Positions 35,804 to 43,850 of a DNA stretch of 53,734 bases are shown here, one piece after another. Source of the DNA: Gemmatimonadota bacterium (GTDB lineage Bacteria; Latescibacterota; UBA2968; UBA8231); assembly GCA_028875335.1 (NCBI GenBank), contig JAPPEF010000009.1, forward strand, positions 1-53,734, in the 5' to 3' direction. A program made the translations under genes and the position numbers. A model generated the notes under the pieces. It was given only the letters and a program-made list of their open reading frames with translations, had not been told where the DNA came from and made no database searches. Position 1 is the first letter of the stretch. Each line of letters starts with the position of its first letter.

Positions 35804-35832
35804 ATTATACCGAGAAAAAATAGAAGTGTCAA
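35804..35832 (-). promoter_or_regulatory. Perfect-consensus sigma-70 promoter of the giant surface-protein gene
   Basis: On the minus strand, TTGACA (35827-35832), a spacer of exactly 17 bases and TATAAT (35804-35809): both hexamers match the consensus fully. Transcription would start near 35797, giving a leader of about 160 bases before ATG 35636. The gene is therefore likely transcribed strongly, with control at the leader or by a repressor not seen here. Confidence 0.75.
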
Positions 35833-36119
35833 GAATTTAATTCCCCTTTAACTTCCTTAGCTAAAATACCTTATATCCCTTATTTTTTAGCGCAAATAAC
35901 ATAAGGACATCAATTTATGTACCGATAACCCTACTTGTCAATATGTCCATGCGCTGGACGACGATTTTTTGCCAATCACTCCTGTGGCTCGTACGATTCG
36001 GCAGCCTCCACCACGCGGTCGCCAGTGCTAATCCGCCTAGCCCGGTCACATCGCGCCACTCTCCATACAGACGCCTCATCTAAAGCCATCGGCAAATATC
36101 CCCGATCCCCAACCCTTTG

Positions 36120-38564
36120 TCAACCATCCCGCTGCCGCTGCCGCCAAGCCGCCACCACCACGCCCATAACCACCACCAACCCCACCAACACCGCCCCCCG
36201 CGCCCAAGCCAACACCGGCGAAAAGTAGCGAAACTCCACTTCGTGTTCCCCGGAAGGCAACGCCACCCCCTTCCATATATAATGTATACGCAACATCTCG
36301 GCCTCCTCCCCGTCCACCCACACCGACCAATTCGACTGGTAATTCTCCGACACCACCAACACGCGCGGCCCCGCACTCTGCGTCCGCAGGCGGATCAACC
36401 CTTCCTTCGGATCATACGCCAGCCGCTCCACCCGGTCATCCGCCCGATCCCCCGCACCATCGAGCCGCACCGCCGGCGCATTCTCCAACAAAGCCACGCC
36501 CTGCGGATCCACCCGCCCGCTCAACAGCCGCCCCAACACAGCCTCGCCGCTATCCAACACCTCCGCTTCCGGCACCAAGTAAAACCACGGCAACGCCTGC
36601 GGATTTTCGTACAGCCGATAGCGCGCCCCCTCAAAGCGCAGCGGATACGCTCCCATATTCAATTCGAGAGGCTTAGGCACAGCCAGATACTTGCCGTTGA
36701 GCAAATTCAACAGCGATTGAAACCCAGCCGACGGCACCCCCGAACGTAGAAACTGCTGCACCACCGGCTCAAACTCCTTCAGCATCCGGTCGTAGCGCCC
36801 CACCGTCAAATCGTGAAAGCCCGTAATGGACCAAACCCCGTGCAAGTGATAGCCCGGCTCCTCCAGCACCCGAAAGCTAGGCAAGGGCAAGACGCGGAAG
36901 AGCGATTCGTCCTTTTGCAAAAACTGGACCGCGCGCGGATTCTCGCGGCGAATATCCGCATAGTGCCCCGGATCCCGATAGTGCAAATAAACCCGATCGA
37001 CGCGCCAAGTATCGAACAGCGTCACCGCGCACAACCCCCCGACCAACACCGTCGCCGAAAGTTGCCCCCCCAGCCGCAGATAGAGCAACGCCAAACCCGC
37101 CCCCAAAGCCACCACCACGCACCAACCACCGCGCGCGATCCAATCGTAGCTCCCAGCCAACACAGCCCGCTTCTGCGGCGCAATGTCTCCATAAAACAAA
37201 TTTATCCAAGCGTCGGTCATGCCCTTCGGAAAAAGCGCCACCAGCAAAGCAAGCGCCGCGAGGACACCGCCGACATACGCCAAGCGGCCCCGCAGCAACG
37301 CCCGCTCGTCCACGTCGGCGTCCAACACCCGCTGCAAGCCCAACCCCGCCAACGCACACCCGGCAAACGCAAACACAAACGAGCCCATGCCAATGGCGCG
37401 CTGTACGTCGGCCCCAGGCAACAAGTGAAACGCCAACCAATGGACGGGCGTGTGCTCGCCCAACACATAGGCCAACGCCAGCACAAACACGCCGCCCAAC
37501 AGCGCCACCTGTGGTCGTCTCCGACTCTCCGGCACCATCAGCAAAGCCAACAGCACGGCCAACGCGCCAAAGTACTCGGAGTTGATCTTAAACGCGTTGC
37601 GGCCCCAATAGCGCGAGCCGCCCTGCACCAGCACATTGTCGTACCCGCCGAACTCCGGCACCACTAGCGAAGCCACCTCCTCGGGATGCAGCGACCAACT
37701 CCGCGCATACGCGAGCTGTTCCTCCACAGTCTTACCCCCCACCTCATCGCCCACAGCCCGCTTGGACTCGGCGCGGGTGTACATCATCACCGGAAAAGCC
37801 CCCTCGGCCCCCAACGCCAACCCCAGCACCACCGCACCTATAAAATGAATAAAGCGCCGCACCAAGGCGGCTCGCTCGCGGCGCATCTGGTACAACTTAA
37901 ATAGGAAATAGACGCCGAGACCCAAGAGCGCGAAGTACGTCATCGGCGGATGCGAGTAAATACACGCGCCAATCAGCGCGCCAAGAGCCGCCCAATAAAT
38001 CAGCCGACCCTGTGCCAAGGCCCGTTCCAACGCCCAGATGATCCACGGGAAAAGGGCGATGACCCCCATCTTGGCGTAGTGACCGGCCAACGGAAACGCC
38101 AAAAAGGTCGGCGCAGACATGAACGCCACCCCGCCCCACAGCGCGGCACGCCCCCCCACGTGGATCTGGCGCAGGTACGCGTACATCCCGAGACCAGCGG
38201 CGAACATCGTCAGAATGTAGCGCCAGCCAATGTAGCGCTGGAAGGTCGTGAAAAAATACAGGACGTATGCCGGGAAATACTGAGGGCGAATGGCCTCCGA
38301 CTGGGGGAAGCCGCCCATCTTGGGATCCCACATCGGCTGGTCCACAGTCTGCACCTTGTCCCAGAAACTCAGATCCGCACCCTTGTGGTAGTCCATGCCC
38401 ACATCCATGCCAAAGACGATCTTGTCCGAGAGCGGAAACTCGTAGAAGTACAGCAGGCTCAGGGCGAGAAAAAAGACCGGCGGAAAAAGTCGGTGATTCC
38501 ACAAAGGCGACCTATCGGCCTTTGCCGGGGCTTGGGTTTTGGCGCGTTTGTTTTTGTTGACCAT
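36120..38564 (-). CDS. YfhO-family polytopic membrane protein
   Basis: An 814-residue integral membrane protein with about a dozen transmembrane helices in the first 530 residues and one at the C-terminus (ARGAVLVGLVVVMGVVVAAW), separated by a soluble domain of about 230 residues. Features typical of YfhO-like GT-C-type proteins are FGMDVGMDYHKGADLSFWD in the first external loop, SEAIRPQYFPAYVLYF, HPEEVASLVVPEFGG, and late in the protein VVSENYQSNWSVWVDG and HYIWKGVALPSGEHEVEFRY. In Firmicutes YfhO-type proteins take part in glycosylating cell-envelope polymers. Here a GT4 glycosyltransferase follows upstream of it in the same direction. ATG at 38564. Confidence 0.82.
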   Translation of the reverse strand: MVNKNKRAKTQAPAKADRSPLWNHRLFPPVFFLALSLLYFYEFPLSDKIVFGMDVGMDYHKGADLSFWDKVQTVDQPMWDPKMGGFPQSEAIRPQYFPAYVLYFFTTFQRYIGWRYILTMFAAGLGMYAYLRQIHVGGRAALWGGVAFMSAPTFLAFPLAGHYAKMGVIALFPWIIWALERALAQGRLIYWAALGALIGACIYSHPPMTYFALLGLGVYFLFKLYQMRRERAALVRRFIHFIGAVVLGLALGAEGAFPVMMYTRAESKRAVGDEVGGKTVEEQLAYARSWSLHPEEVASLVVPEFGGYDNVLVQGGSRYWGRNAFKINSEYFGALAVLLALLMVPESRRRPQVALLGGVFVLALAYVLGEHTPVHWLAFHLLPGADVQRAIGMGSFVFAFAGCALAGLGLQRVLDADVDERALLRGRLAYVGGVLAALALLVALFPKGMTDAWINLFYGDIAPQKRAVLAGSYDWIARGGWCVVVALGAGLALLYLRLGGQLSATVLVGGLCAVTLFDTWRVDRVYLHYRDPGHYADIRRENPRAVQFLQKDESLFRVLPLPSFRVLEEPGYHLHGVWSITGFHDLTVGRYDRMLKEFEPVVQQFLRSGVPSAGFQSLLNLLNGKYLAVPKPLELNMGAYPLRFEGARYRLYENPQALPWFYLVPEAEVLDSGEAVLGRLLSGRVDPQGVALLENAPAVRLDGAGDRADDRVERLAYDPKEGLIRLRTQSAGPRVLVVSENYQSNWSVWVDGEEAEMLRIHYIWKGVALPSGEHEVEFRYFSPVLAWARGAVLVGLVVVMGVVVAAWRQRQRDG

Positions 38565-38600
38565 AAAATTTCTCCGTACCGTCGGTTTTTTCTCTATTCA

Positions 38601-38778
38601 CTGACGTTACGCATTGTAGGGGCAACCCTCGTGGTTGCCCTCGTCGGATTCCGCTGGAGGCATATGCGGTGTCGCATGGGTGCCCACAAGGGACACCCCT
38701 ACATCGATCGGTTCGGTGCCGATGCGCAACATCAGTAGGGGGCGGTTTCAAACCGCCCCCTACAATGCGTAACGTCAG
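38601..38778. repeat. 178-bp palindromic MITE-like element with 22-bp terminal inverted repeats
   Basis: The gap between the glycosyltransferase and yfhO-like genes contains a 22-bp perfect inverted repeat: 38601-38622 (CTGACGTTACGC...TAGGGG) and 38757-38778 (its reverse complement). Inside are at least two hairpins: GGGCAACC/GGTTGCCC (38620-38641) and a GTAGGGGGCGGTTT/AAACCGCCCCCTAC palindrome near 38735-38763. A third module ends ACACCCCTACAT. All begin with the same GTAGGGG core. TATTCAC occurs at both edges (38595-38601 and 38780-38786), possibly a target-site duplication. There is no coding capacity. It looks like a non-autonomous element or nested REP-like repeat. Confidence 0.75.
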
Positions 38779-38824
38779 ATATTCACAGAAACCATGAACG
38801 AACTAATCCCCACCGTCCGAAACG

Positions 38825-39955
38825 CTAACCCGATTCCCACCCCCGCCTCATTTCCGCAACCGCCCGCCCATACACCTCCTCCAAATCCTCGGCCAACCGA
38901 TCCCAGCTAAACCGCCCGGCCCACGCCCGACCCGCCGCGCCCAAGGTCCGCCGCTTGGAATCATCCGCGATCAACGCCCGTATCCCGTCCGCCAACGCCC
39001 CCACATCCTCGGGCGGCACCAACACCCCAGTCTCGTCGTGGCGCACGGCATCGCGCAAGCCGTCAATGTCCGTACCCAACACGGCTTTGCCAGCAGCGGC
39101 AGCTTCCACGGCCACCATGCACCAGCCCTCGTAGCGAGACGGGACGCAGACCACGAGGGCGCGGCGCAAAAGTTCGCCTTGCTGTTCTTCGTCCACATTC
39201 CCGATAATCTCCACCCGGCCCTCCAATCCCGCCCGCCGCGCCAAGCTCCTCACGCTAGCGAGTTGTTTTGGAGTACCGCGCCCGGCCAGCTTGAGTTGGA
39301 TCTCCGGGTGCTCAGCGGCGATCTCGGCAAACGCGGCAATCAACAAGTCGATCCCCTTGGTATGAATATCCATGCGCCCAAAGTAGAGCAAGTACGGATC
39401 TTCCTCGGACGCCAGCGCGAAAAAGCGCCGATCAACGCCGCTGTACACTATATCAACCGCCGCGTCGCGGGCGCGCCGCCGAACGCGCGCCTGGACGCTA
39501 GGGGCAATCGTCAAAATCCGGCCATAGGCGCGCAGGGCGCGCCGCTCGCACAGCCACGCCACGCCGCCCACCAGCGGATGTTTGGCAAGAGCATGCCATC
39601 CCATGAAGTGATAAAACAAAAGCAAACCCTGCCGCCGCAGCGCGGCCGGGACGCGCAAAGGCGCGAAGGCCGAAAACTCGTTGATCCACAAATCCCACTC
39701 TAGCCGCTGCAACTGAGCTACGGCCGCGCGGCAATAGCCCACACGGCTCAGGGCATAGCTGCGGGCCGAGCCAACGCGCAACAGGCGCAGGCCGTGCCGT
39801 TCGGTTTCTAACTCGGCTCCGGGAAACAGGCCACTGACGACAGTGATCTCGTGGCGGCTGGCCAAGCGGCGGTAGAGCTCCATCGCCCGCACTGCACCGC
39901 CGCCACCTAACCACGGATTGGCAATATCGTCGTACATCAAGTGGCATATCTTCAT
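38825..39955 (-). CDS. Family 4 glycosyltransferase (GT-B fold)
   Basis: A 376-residue cytoplasmic or membrane-associated retaining glycosyltransferase. The N-terminal domain starts MKICHLMYDDIANPWLGGGG, a glycine-rich acceptor loop. The C-terminal nucleotide-sugar domain shows LYFGRMDIHTKGIDLLIAAF, IQLKLAGRGTP, VEIIGNVDEEQQGELLRRA and the Ex7E-type motif VPSRYEGWCMVAVEAAAAGKAVLG. The substrate cannot be told; cell-surface polysaccharide or glycoprotein synthesis fits the yfhO-like neighbour. ATG at 39955 was chosen; a TTG two codons earlier has a better-spaced GAGG. hisB lies 17 bases upstream. Confidence 0.87.
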   Translation of the reverse strand: MKICHLMYDDIANPWLGGGGAVRAMELYRRLASRHEITVVSGLFPGAELETERHGLRLLRVGSARSYALSRVGYCRAAVAQLQRLEWDLWINEFSAFAPLRVPAALRRQGLLLFYHFMGWHALAKHPLVGGVAWLCERRALRAYGRILTIAPSVQARVRRRARDAAVDIVYSGVDRRFFALASEEDPYLLYFGRMDIHTKGIDLLIAAFAEIAAEHPEIQLKLAGRGTPKQLASVRSLARRAGLEGRVEIIGNVDEEQQGELLRRALVVCVPSRYEGWCMVAVEAAAAGKAVLGTDIDGLRDAVRHDETGVLVPPEDVGALADGIRALIADDSKRRTLGAAGRAWAGRFSWDRLAEDLEEVYGRAVAEMRRGWESG

Positions 39956-39972
39956 GGGCAAGTGCCCGTGCC

Positions 39973-40569
39973 TCAGAGTACACCCTTGGTCGAAGGAATG
40001 CCCTGGACTCGCTCGCTCTGCTGCGCGGCCATGAGCAGGGCGCGAGCGAATGCCTTGAACAGAGCCTCAATGGCGTGGTGGGCATTGTGGCCGCGTATGA
40101 GGTCGAGGTGGAGATTCATCCGGCCTTGGTCGGCCACCGCGTAGAAAAACTCGCGCACCAAGGACACATCCAGCGCGCCGACCCGCTCTTCGCTAAAGGC
40201 CGCGGCAAAAACCAAATAGGCCCGGCCCGACAAATCCACCACCGCCCGCGCCAAGGCTTCGTCCATGGGCACGTAGCTGTGGCCGTAGCGCTGGATACCG
40301 GCCTTGTCGCCCAAGGCTTGGGCAATGGCTTGGCCGAGGCAGATGCCCACGTCTTCCACCGTGTGGTGAGCGTCCACGTGCAAGTCGCCTCGGCACTGTA
40401 CCTCTAGGTCGCACAAGCCGTGCCGGGCCAAGGCGTGGAGCATGTGGTCGAAGAAACCGAGGCCGGTGTCGGCGCGGCACTGGCCGCTGCCATCGAGACA
40501 CAGCGACAACTCGATCTCGGTTTCGGTCGTCTGGCGCACAATCTGCGCCGTGCGGCGATCTGCGCTCAT
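39973..40569 (-). CDS. hisB: Imidazoleglycerol-phosphate dehydratase
   Basis: Dehydrates imidazole glycerol phosphate to imidazole acetol phosphate in histidine synthesis. The 198-residue monofunctional form lacks the phosphatase domain of the enterobacterial HisB. Metal-binding His clusters are FFDHMLHALARHG (about 39-51), DAHHTVEDVG (about 66-75) and RGHNAHHAIEALFKAFARAL near the C-terminus. The ATG overlaps the hisD stop (ATGA). The C-terminus PSTKGVL is typical of the family. Confidence 0.96.
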   Translation of the reverse strand: MSADRRTAQIVRQTTETEIELSLCLDGSGQCRADTGLGFFDHMLHALARHGLCDLEVQCRGDLHVDAHHTVEDVGICLGQAIAQALGDKAGIQRYGHSYVPMDEALARAVVDLSGRAYLVFAAAFSEERVGALDVSLVREFFYAVADQGRMNLHLDLIRGHNAHHAIEALFKAFARALLMAAQQSERVQGIPSTKGVL

Positions 40570-41870
40570 GGCATGGCCTGCTGTTGGCGGATGCGAACGG
40601 CTTGCGCGTGGGCCTCAAGGCCCTCGGCTTGCGCCATGCGGGCGATGTGCTCGGCCGTGTGAGCCAAGCGCTCGGGGGTGTAGGCGATGATACTCGTCGT
40701 CTTGACGAAATCAGCCCACCCCAACGACGAGGCGTAGCGCGCCGCGCCTTGGGTCGGCAACACGTGGTTGGTGCCAGCGAAGTAATCGCCGACCGGCTCA
40801 GTGGTAGCCGCGCCGAGGAACAGCGCGCCGCAGTGGCGAATGGAGTCCACCCAACGCCACGGGTCGGCCACCTGCAATTCGGCGTGTTCCGGCGCTAGGC
40901 GGTTGAGCAGCTCGATCCCCACTTCAAGGCTAGGCACCACCACAATCGCACCGTATTCTTCTAAAGCACTATCTATAATTGAATAACGCGGGAGCGCCGC
41001 TCGCTGCGCTTCGAGTTCCTCCTGCACGCGGCGTGCCAAGGCCGCACAATCCGTGATGCACACGGCCGCCGCCCCCCAGCCGTGCTCGGCTTGCGAGAGC
41101 AAATCCGCAGCTACCAAACGCGGATCGGCCGCCGCGTCGGCAAGCACCACAATTTCCGACGGGCCGGGCAACAGCGCGATGCCCACCGCGCCGAAAACCT
41201 GCCGCTGCGCAGCCACCGTATATGGAGAACCTGGGCCGACGATCTTGTGCACCGGCGGAATGCTCTCCGTGCCATACGCAAGCGCGGCCACAGCCTGCGC
41301 CCCGCCCATGGCGTACACCTCGTCAATGCCCAACAGGCGCGCGGCCGCCGCAATCGTCGGATGCACCTTGCCGGTTTCCACCGGAGGCGAAACCACGCAG
41401 AGCTGGTCCACGCCGGCCACCTGCGCGGGCACAGCCGTCATCAGCAAGCTCGAAAACAGCGGCACCTCGCCAGCCGGCACGCACAAGCCCACCCGCTCGA
41501 TCGGCGTGATTTTCTTGCCCAGTATCACTCCGTCGCCGTCTTCGACAAACCACGAGTTGAGCTTTTGCCGCTCGTGAAAGGCGCGGATATTGGCTACCGC
41601 CGCCTCCATAGAAGCGCGCAGGCTCGGATCCAGCGCAGCTTCTGCCTCGGCGAGCACAGACGCTGGCACCCGCAACTGCCCGGGGCACACCTCCACGCCA
41701 TCGAAGCGCTGCGTTAGCGCGCACAGCGCGGCATCGCCTTCTTTCCGCACCTGCCGCAGAATATCCCGCACCGCATCCTCGATCTCGGGGTCGGATTCGG
41801 GGCGGCGCGCAAACAGAGCGGCGAGCGGCTCGGCGAGCGGCTCGGAGGGATAGGCCGCAATGGGGACCAT
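40566..41870 (-). CDS. hisD: Histidinol dehydrogenase
   Basis: NAD-dependent zinc enzyme oxidising L-histidinol to L-histidine in two steps. The 434-residue length is typical. Seen are GGVL-type blocks KKITPIERVGLCVPAG, VGPGSPYTVAAQRQVFG, LLPGPSEIVVLAD, the zinc region DLLSQAEHGWGAAA, and LAPEHAELQV with TNHVLPTQGAARYASSLG. The open frame runs further upstream across hisG, but the real start is ATG 41870, which overlaps the hisG stop as TGATG and begins MVPIAAYPSEP. Confidence 0.96.
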   Translation of the reverse strand: MVPIAAYPSEPLAEPLAALFARRPESDPEIEDAVRDILRQVRKEGDAALCALTQRFDGVEVCPGQLRVPASVLAEAEAALDPSLRASMEAAVANIRAFHERQKLNSWFVEDGDGVILGKKITPIERVGLCVPAGEVPLFSSLLMTAVPAQVAGVDQLCVVSPPVETGKVHPTIAAAARLLGIDEVYAMGGAQAVAALAYGTESIPPVHKIVGPGSPYTVAAQRQVFGAVGIALLPGPSEIVVLADAAADPRLVAADLLSQAEHGWGAAAVCITDCAALARRVQEELEAQRAALPRYSIIDSALEEYGAIVVVPSLEVGIELLNRLAPEHAELQVADPWRWVDSIRHCGALFLGAATTEPVGDYFAGTNHVLPTQGAARYASSLGWADFVKTTSIIAYTPERLAHTAEHIARMAQAEGLEAHAQAVRIRQQQAMP

Positions 41871-42748
41871 CAATACACGACCTTGTTGAGCGGGTATTCG
41901 ATGATGCCTTCGGCCCCCAGCCGCTTGAGCTGGGGAATCAACTCGCGCACCACGCGCTCGTCCGCGACGATTTCCAGCGCCACCCACTCGTCGTCCATCT
42001 GGCTGGAGACCGTGGGCGTGTGCAGGGCCGGCAGCCGGGCGATGACGCGGTTGAGCTGGGCGCGCGGCACGTTCATCTTGAGGCCGACCTTGTGCTCGGC
42101 TTCGAGCGCGCCCTTGAGCAGCATCAGCAAGTTCTCGGCCTTCTCCCGCTTCCAGCCATCGGCCCACGCAGCCTTGCTGGCGATGAAACGCGGCGTTGAT
42201 TCGCAAACCGTATCGACGATGCGCAGCCGGTTGGCCTTGAGCGATGCGCCCGTCTCGGTCGCCTCGACGACGGCATCCACCAGCCCGGGAATGCCAGCCT
42301 TGACCTCGGTCGTGCCCCACGAAAACTCCACCTCGGCCTCCACGCCACGCGCCTGCAAGAAGCCGCGAGTCACACCGACCAATTCGCTGGCGATGCGGTG
42401 GCCCTCAAGGTCTTCGACGCCTTGGATGGGGGAATCCTCGGGCACGGCAATGACCCAGCGCAGGGGCCGCGCCGTGCTCTTGCTGTAGGTCAGCTCGCCG
42501 ACTTCGACTACATCAGCCTCGCTTTCGAGGATCCAGTCCCGGCCCGTCAGGCCCACATCGACGACGCCGCGCGCCACGTACTGGGCGATTTCCTGCGCCC
42601 GGAACATCAAGCCCGCAAGCTGGGGGTCGTCGATGTCGGGCACGTACGAGCGCGGCGCGAGCCGCACCCGATAGCCAGCGCGGACAAACAGGTCAAACGT
42701 GGACTCCTGCAAGCTCCCGGACGGAAAGCCGATCTTCAATTCCTTCAT
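41870..42748 (-). CDS. hisG: ATP phosphoribosyltransferase, long form
   Basis: First enzyme of histidine synthesis, joining ATP and PRPP. The 292-residue long form includes a C-terminal regulatory (histidine-binding) domain (about 215-292, MNVPRAQLNRVIARLPALHTP), so no HisZ is needed. The catalytic half has FPSGSLQESTFDLF, VDVGLTGRDWILE, and the PRPP loop in VVEATETGASLKAN. It is the first of hisG-hisD-hisB, 12 bases after the HEAT-repeat gene. hisA, hisF, hisH, hisC, hisI and hisE are not here. Confidence 0.96.
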   Translation of the reverse strand: MKELKIGFPSGSLQESTFDLFVRAGYRVRLAPRSYVPDIDDPQLAGLMFRAQEIAQYVARGVVDVGLTGRDWILESEADVVEVGELTYSKSTARPLRWVIAVPEDSPIQGVEDLEGHRIASELVGVTRGFLQARGVEAEVEFSWGTTEVKAGIPGLVDAVVEATETGASLKANRLRIVDTVCESTPRFIASKAAWADGWKREKAENLLMLLKGALEAEHKVGLKMNVPRAQLNRVIARLPALHTPTVSSQMDDEWVALEIVADERVVRELIPQLKRLGAEGIIEYPLNKVVY

Positions 42749-42760
42749 TTCGCTCCTAAC

Positions 42761-43678
42761 TCAAGTTCCTCTCATCGCCTCGGCGACTTGGGGGCTTAGC
42801 TTGTACAGGGCTAGCCGCGCCGCGGTTTGGTCTTTTTCCGTGCCCTCCCGCATCAACCGCTGCAAGTGCGGCACGGCCCGCTTATCGCCCACCTCGGCGA
42901 GGGCGTGTATGGCCTTGTCGCGGATGCTTTGGAGTTCGTCGGCGTCGAGGGCGACCAACAGGGCTTCGTACACAGCGTCGCGGGCGGGGGGCCTGAGCGC
43001 GTGGCCAATCTGGCCAAGGGCTTGTACGGCCACGTAGCGCACCTCATTTGAAGGATCCACTGACATGCGAATGACCTCTTGCACCGCGTCGCGGTACCCG
43101 TAGGCGCGCAAACTCTGCAAGGCGGCGACTCGCCACTTGGGCTTGGGCGCGCGCAAGGCGCGGCGCACCACGCGGAAAGCCGAGTCGCTCAAGGCCGGCT
43201 CAGCCTCGTACGAATGGCACGGGCCGAGTGCGCCGAGTACGTATTGGCGCACTTCTACCGTGGGGTCGCGCACGTACTTGAGCAGCGGGGCGAGCGCGGT
43301 GGGCGACCCGATCTGGCCCAGCGCCCACGCAGCCGCGGCTGCCACTCGCGGCGACTTGTCTTTTAGGCCCGCGATCAAGGTCGGGATAGCGCGCTCGTCC
43401 TCAAACCGGCCCAACAGGTGCATCACCTCAAACCGCACGCGGATATAGCCAGAGTCGGCCTCCTCAATCAGCAGAGGGACGACTTCGTCGGCGTCGAAGC
43501 GGATGAGCTGGTTGGCAGCTTTGGTGCGCTCGGCTTTTTGCAAGCTTTTGAGCTGGTAAATGTACTCTTCGGGCGAGGGGCCTCCACACGCGATGCCCAA
43601 GCCCGCACCCAGCAGCAAGGCCCACAAGGCTAGCCGCGTGCGGCCAAATTTTCGACTTTTTAAAAAAATACCGGCCAT
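42761..43678 (-). CDS. HEAT-repeat protein with export signal
   Basis: A 305-residue protein with a basic and hydrophobic N-terminus (LALWALLLGAGLGIACGG). The Cys at residue 31 could be lipidated, but its lipobox (GIAC) is weak. The rest is six to seven HEAT/PBS-lyase-type repeats of about 31 residues: FEVMHLLGRFEDERAIPTL, AAAAWALGQIGSPTALAPLL, VAVQALGQIGHALRPPARDA and IRDKAIHALAEVGDKRAVPH. Such solenoids bind other proteins. It is probably cotranscribed with hisG-hisD-hisB although unrelated to histidine synthesis. ATG at 43678; the ribosome binding site is weak (GAGAAC). Confidence 0.8.
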   Translation of the reverse strand: MAGIFLKSRKFGRTRLALWALLLGAGLGIACGGPSPEEYIYQLKSLQKAERTKAANQLIRFDADEVVPLLIEEADSGYIRVRFEVMHLLGRFEDERAIPTLIAGLKDKSPRVAAAAAWALGQIGSPTALAPLLKYVRDPTVEVRQYVLGALGPCHSYEAEPALSDSAFRVVRRALRAPKPKWRVAALQSLRAYGYRDAVQEVIRMSVDPSNEVRYVAVQALGQIGHALRPPARDAVYEALLVALDADELQSIRDKAIHALAEVGDKRAVPHLQRLMREGTEKDQTAARLALYKLSPQVAEAMRGT

Positions 43679-43696
43679 ACTTTGTTCTCTAATCCA

Positions 43697-43727
43697 ATTA
43701 TATTCGGTAACATATTGGTAACATATT
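43697..43727 (-). promoter_or_regulatory. Tandem 11-bp repeat and -10 box before the HEAT/his transcript
   Basis: GGTAACATATT occurs twice in direct tandem (43706-43716 and 43717-43727). Just beyond it on the minus strand is a consensus TATAAT (43697-43702), with no good -35 at normal spacing. A direct repeat with an 11-base period (one helical turn) occupying the -35 region suggests an activator or repressor site for the HEAT-hisG-hisD-hisB transcript. The regulator is unknown. Confidence 0.45.
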
Positions 43728-43791
43728 TAATTGTTAAGATAAGAAAATAAGGGCCGTCTATAACTCCGTCCACTGCACCCATTCTCCGTCT

Positions 43792-43820
43792 TTGACAACG
43801 CTCCTAGTGACTTTTATACT
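43792..43820 (+). promoter_or_regulatory. Strong sigma-70 promoter of the selenoprotein-TPR transcript
   Basis: TTGACA (43792-43797), a 17-base spacer and TATACT (43815-43820; 5/6 match). The predicted start of transcription is near 43827, about 24 bases before the GTG start of the SelW-like gene, whose AGGAGG lies at 43839-43844. Confidence 0.75.
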
Positions 43821-43850
43821 TTTTTAACCCTATTCCACAGGAGGTTTCCC

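Larger units (their letters stand above)
35637..36119. other. 483-base intergenic region with promoter and leader of the giant gene
   Basis: This is the longest gene-free stretch. It holds a consensus minus-strand promoter (35804-35832), a leader of about 160 bases with several short hairpins, and an AT-rich block at about 35770-35935. A second TTGACA-like hexamer on the minus strand (35936-35941) is followed after 17 bases by ATAAAT and could be an additional upstream promoter. The segment 35941-36119 is GC-rich and contains a 54-codon minus-strand frame (35915-36079) without a ribosome binding site, which I do not call as a gene. The leader matches no riboswitch that I can identify by eye. 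Confidence 0.6.

Noticed and set aside
35915..36079. A 54-codon minus-strand open frame (MRRLYGEWRDVTG... to VIGT) in the intergenic region upstream of the giant gene
   Set aside because: No ribosome binding site before its ATG, no family resemblance, and its 3' end runs through a promoter-like TTGACA. It could be a chance frame, so it is mentioned only in the intergenic note.
41871..42320. Extension of the hisD frame upstream across hisG
   Set aside because: The extra residues are Arg/Gly-rich and unlike HisD; the TGATG junction at 41868-41872 and the family length fix the start at 41870.
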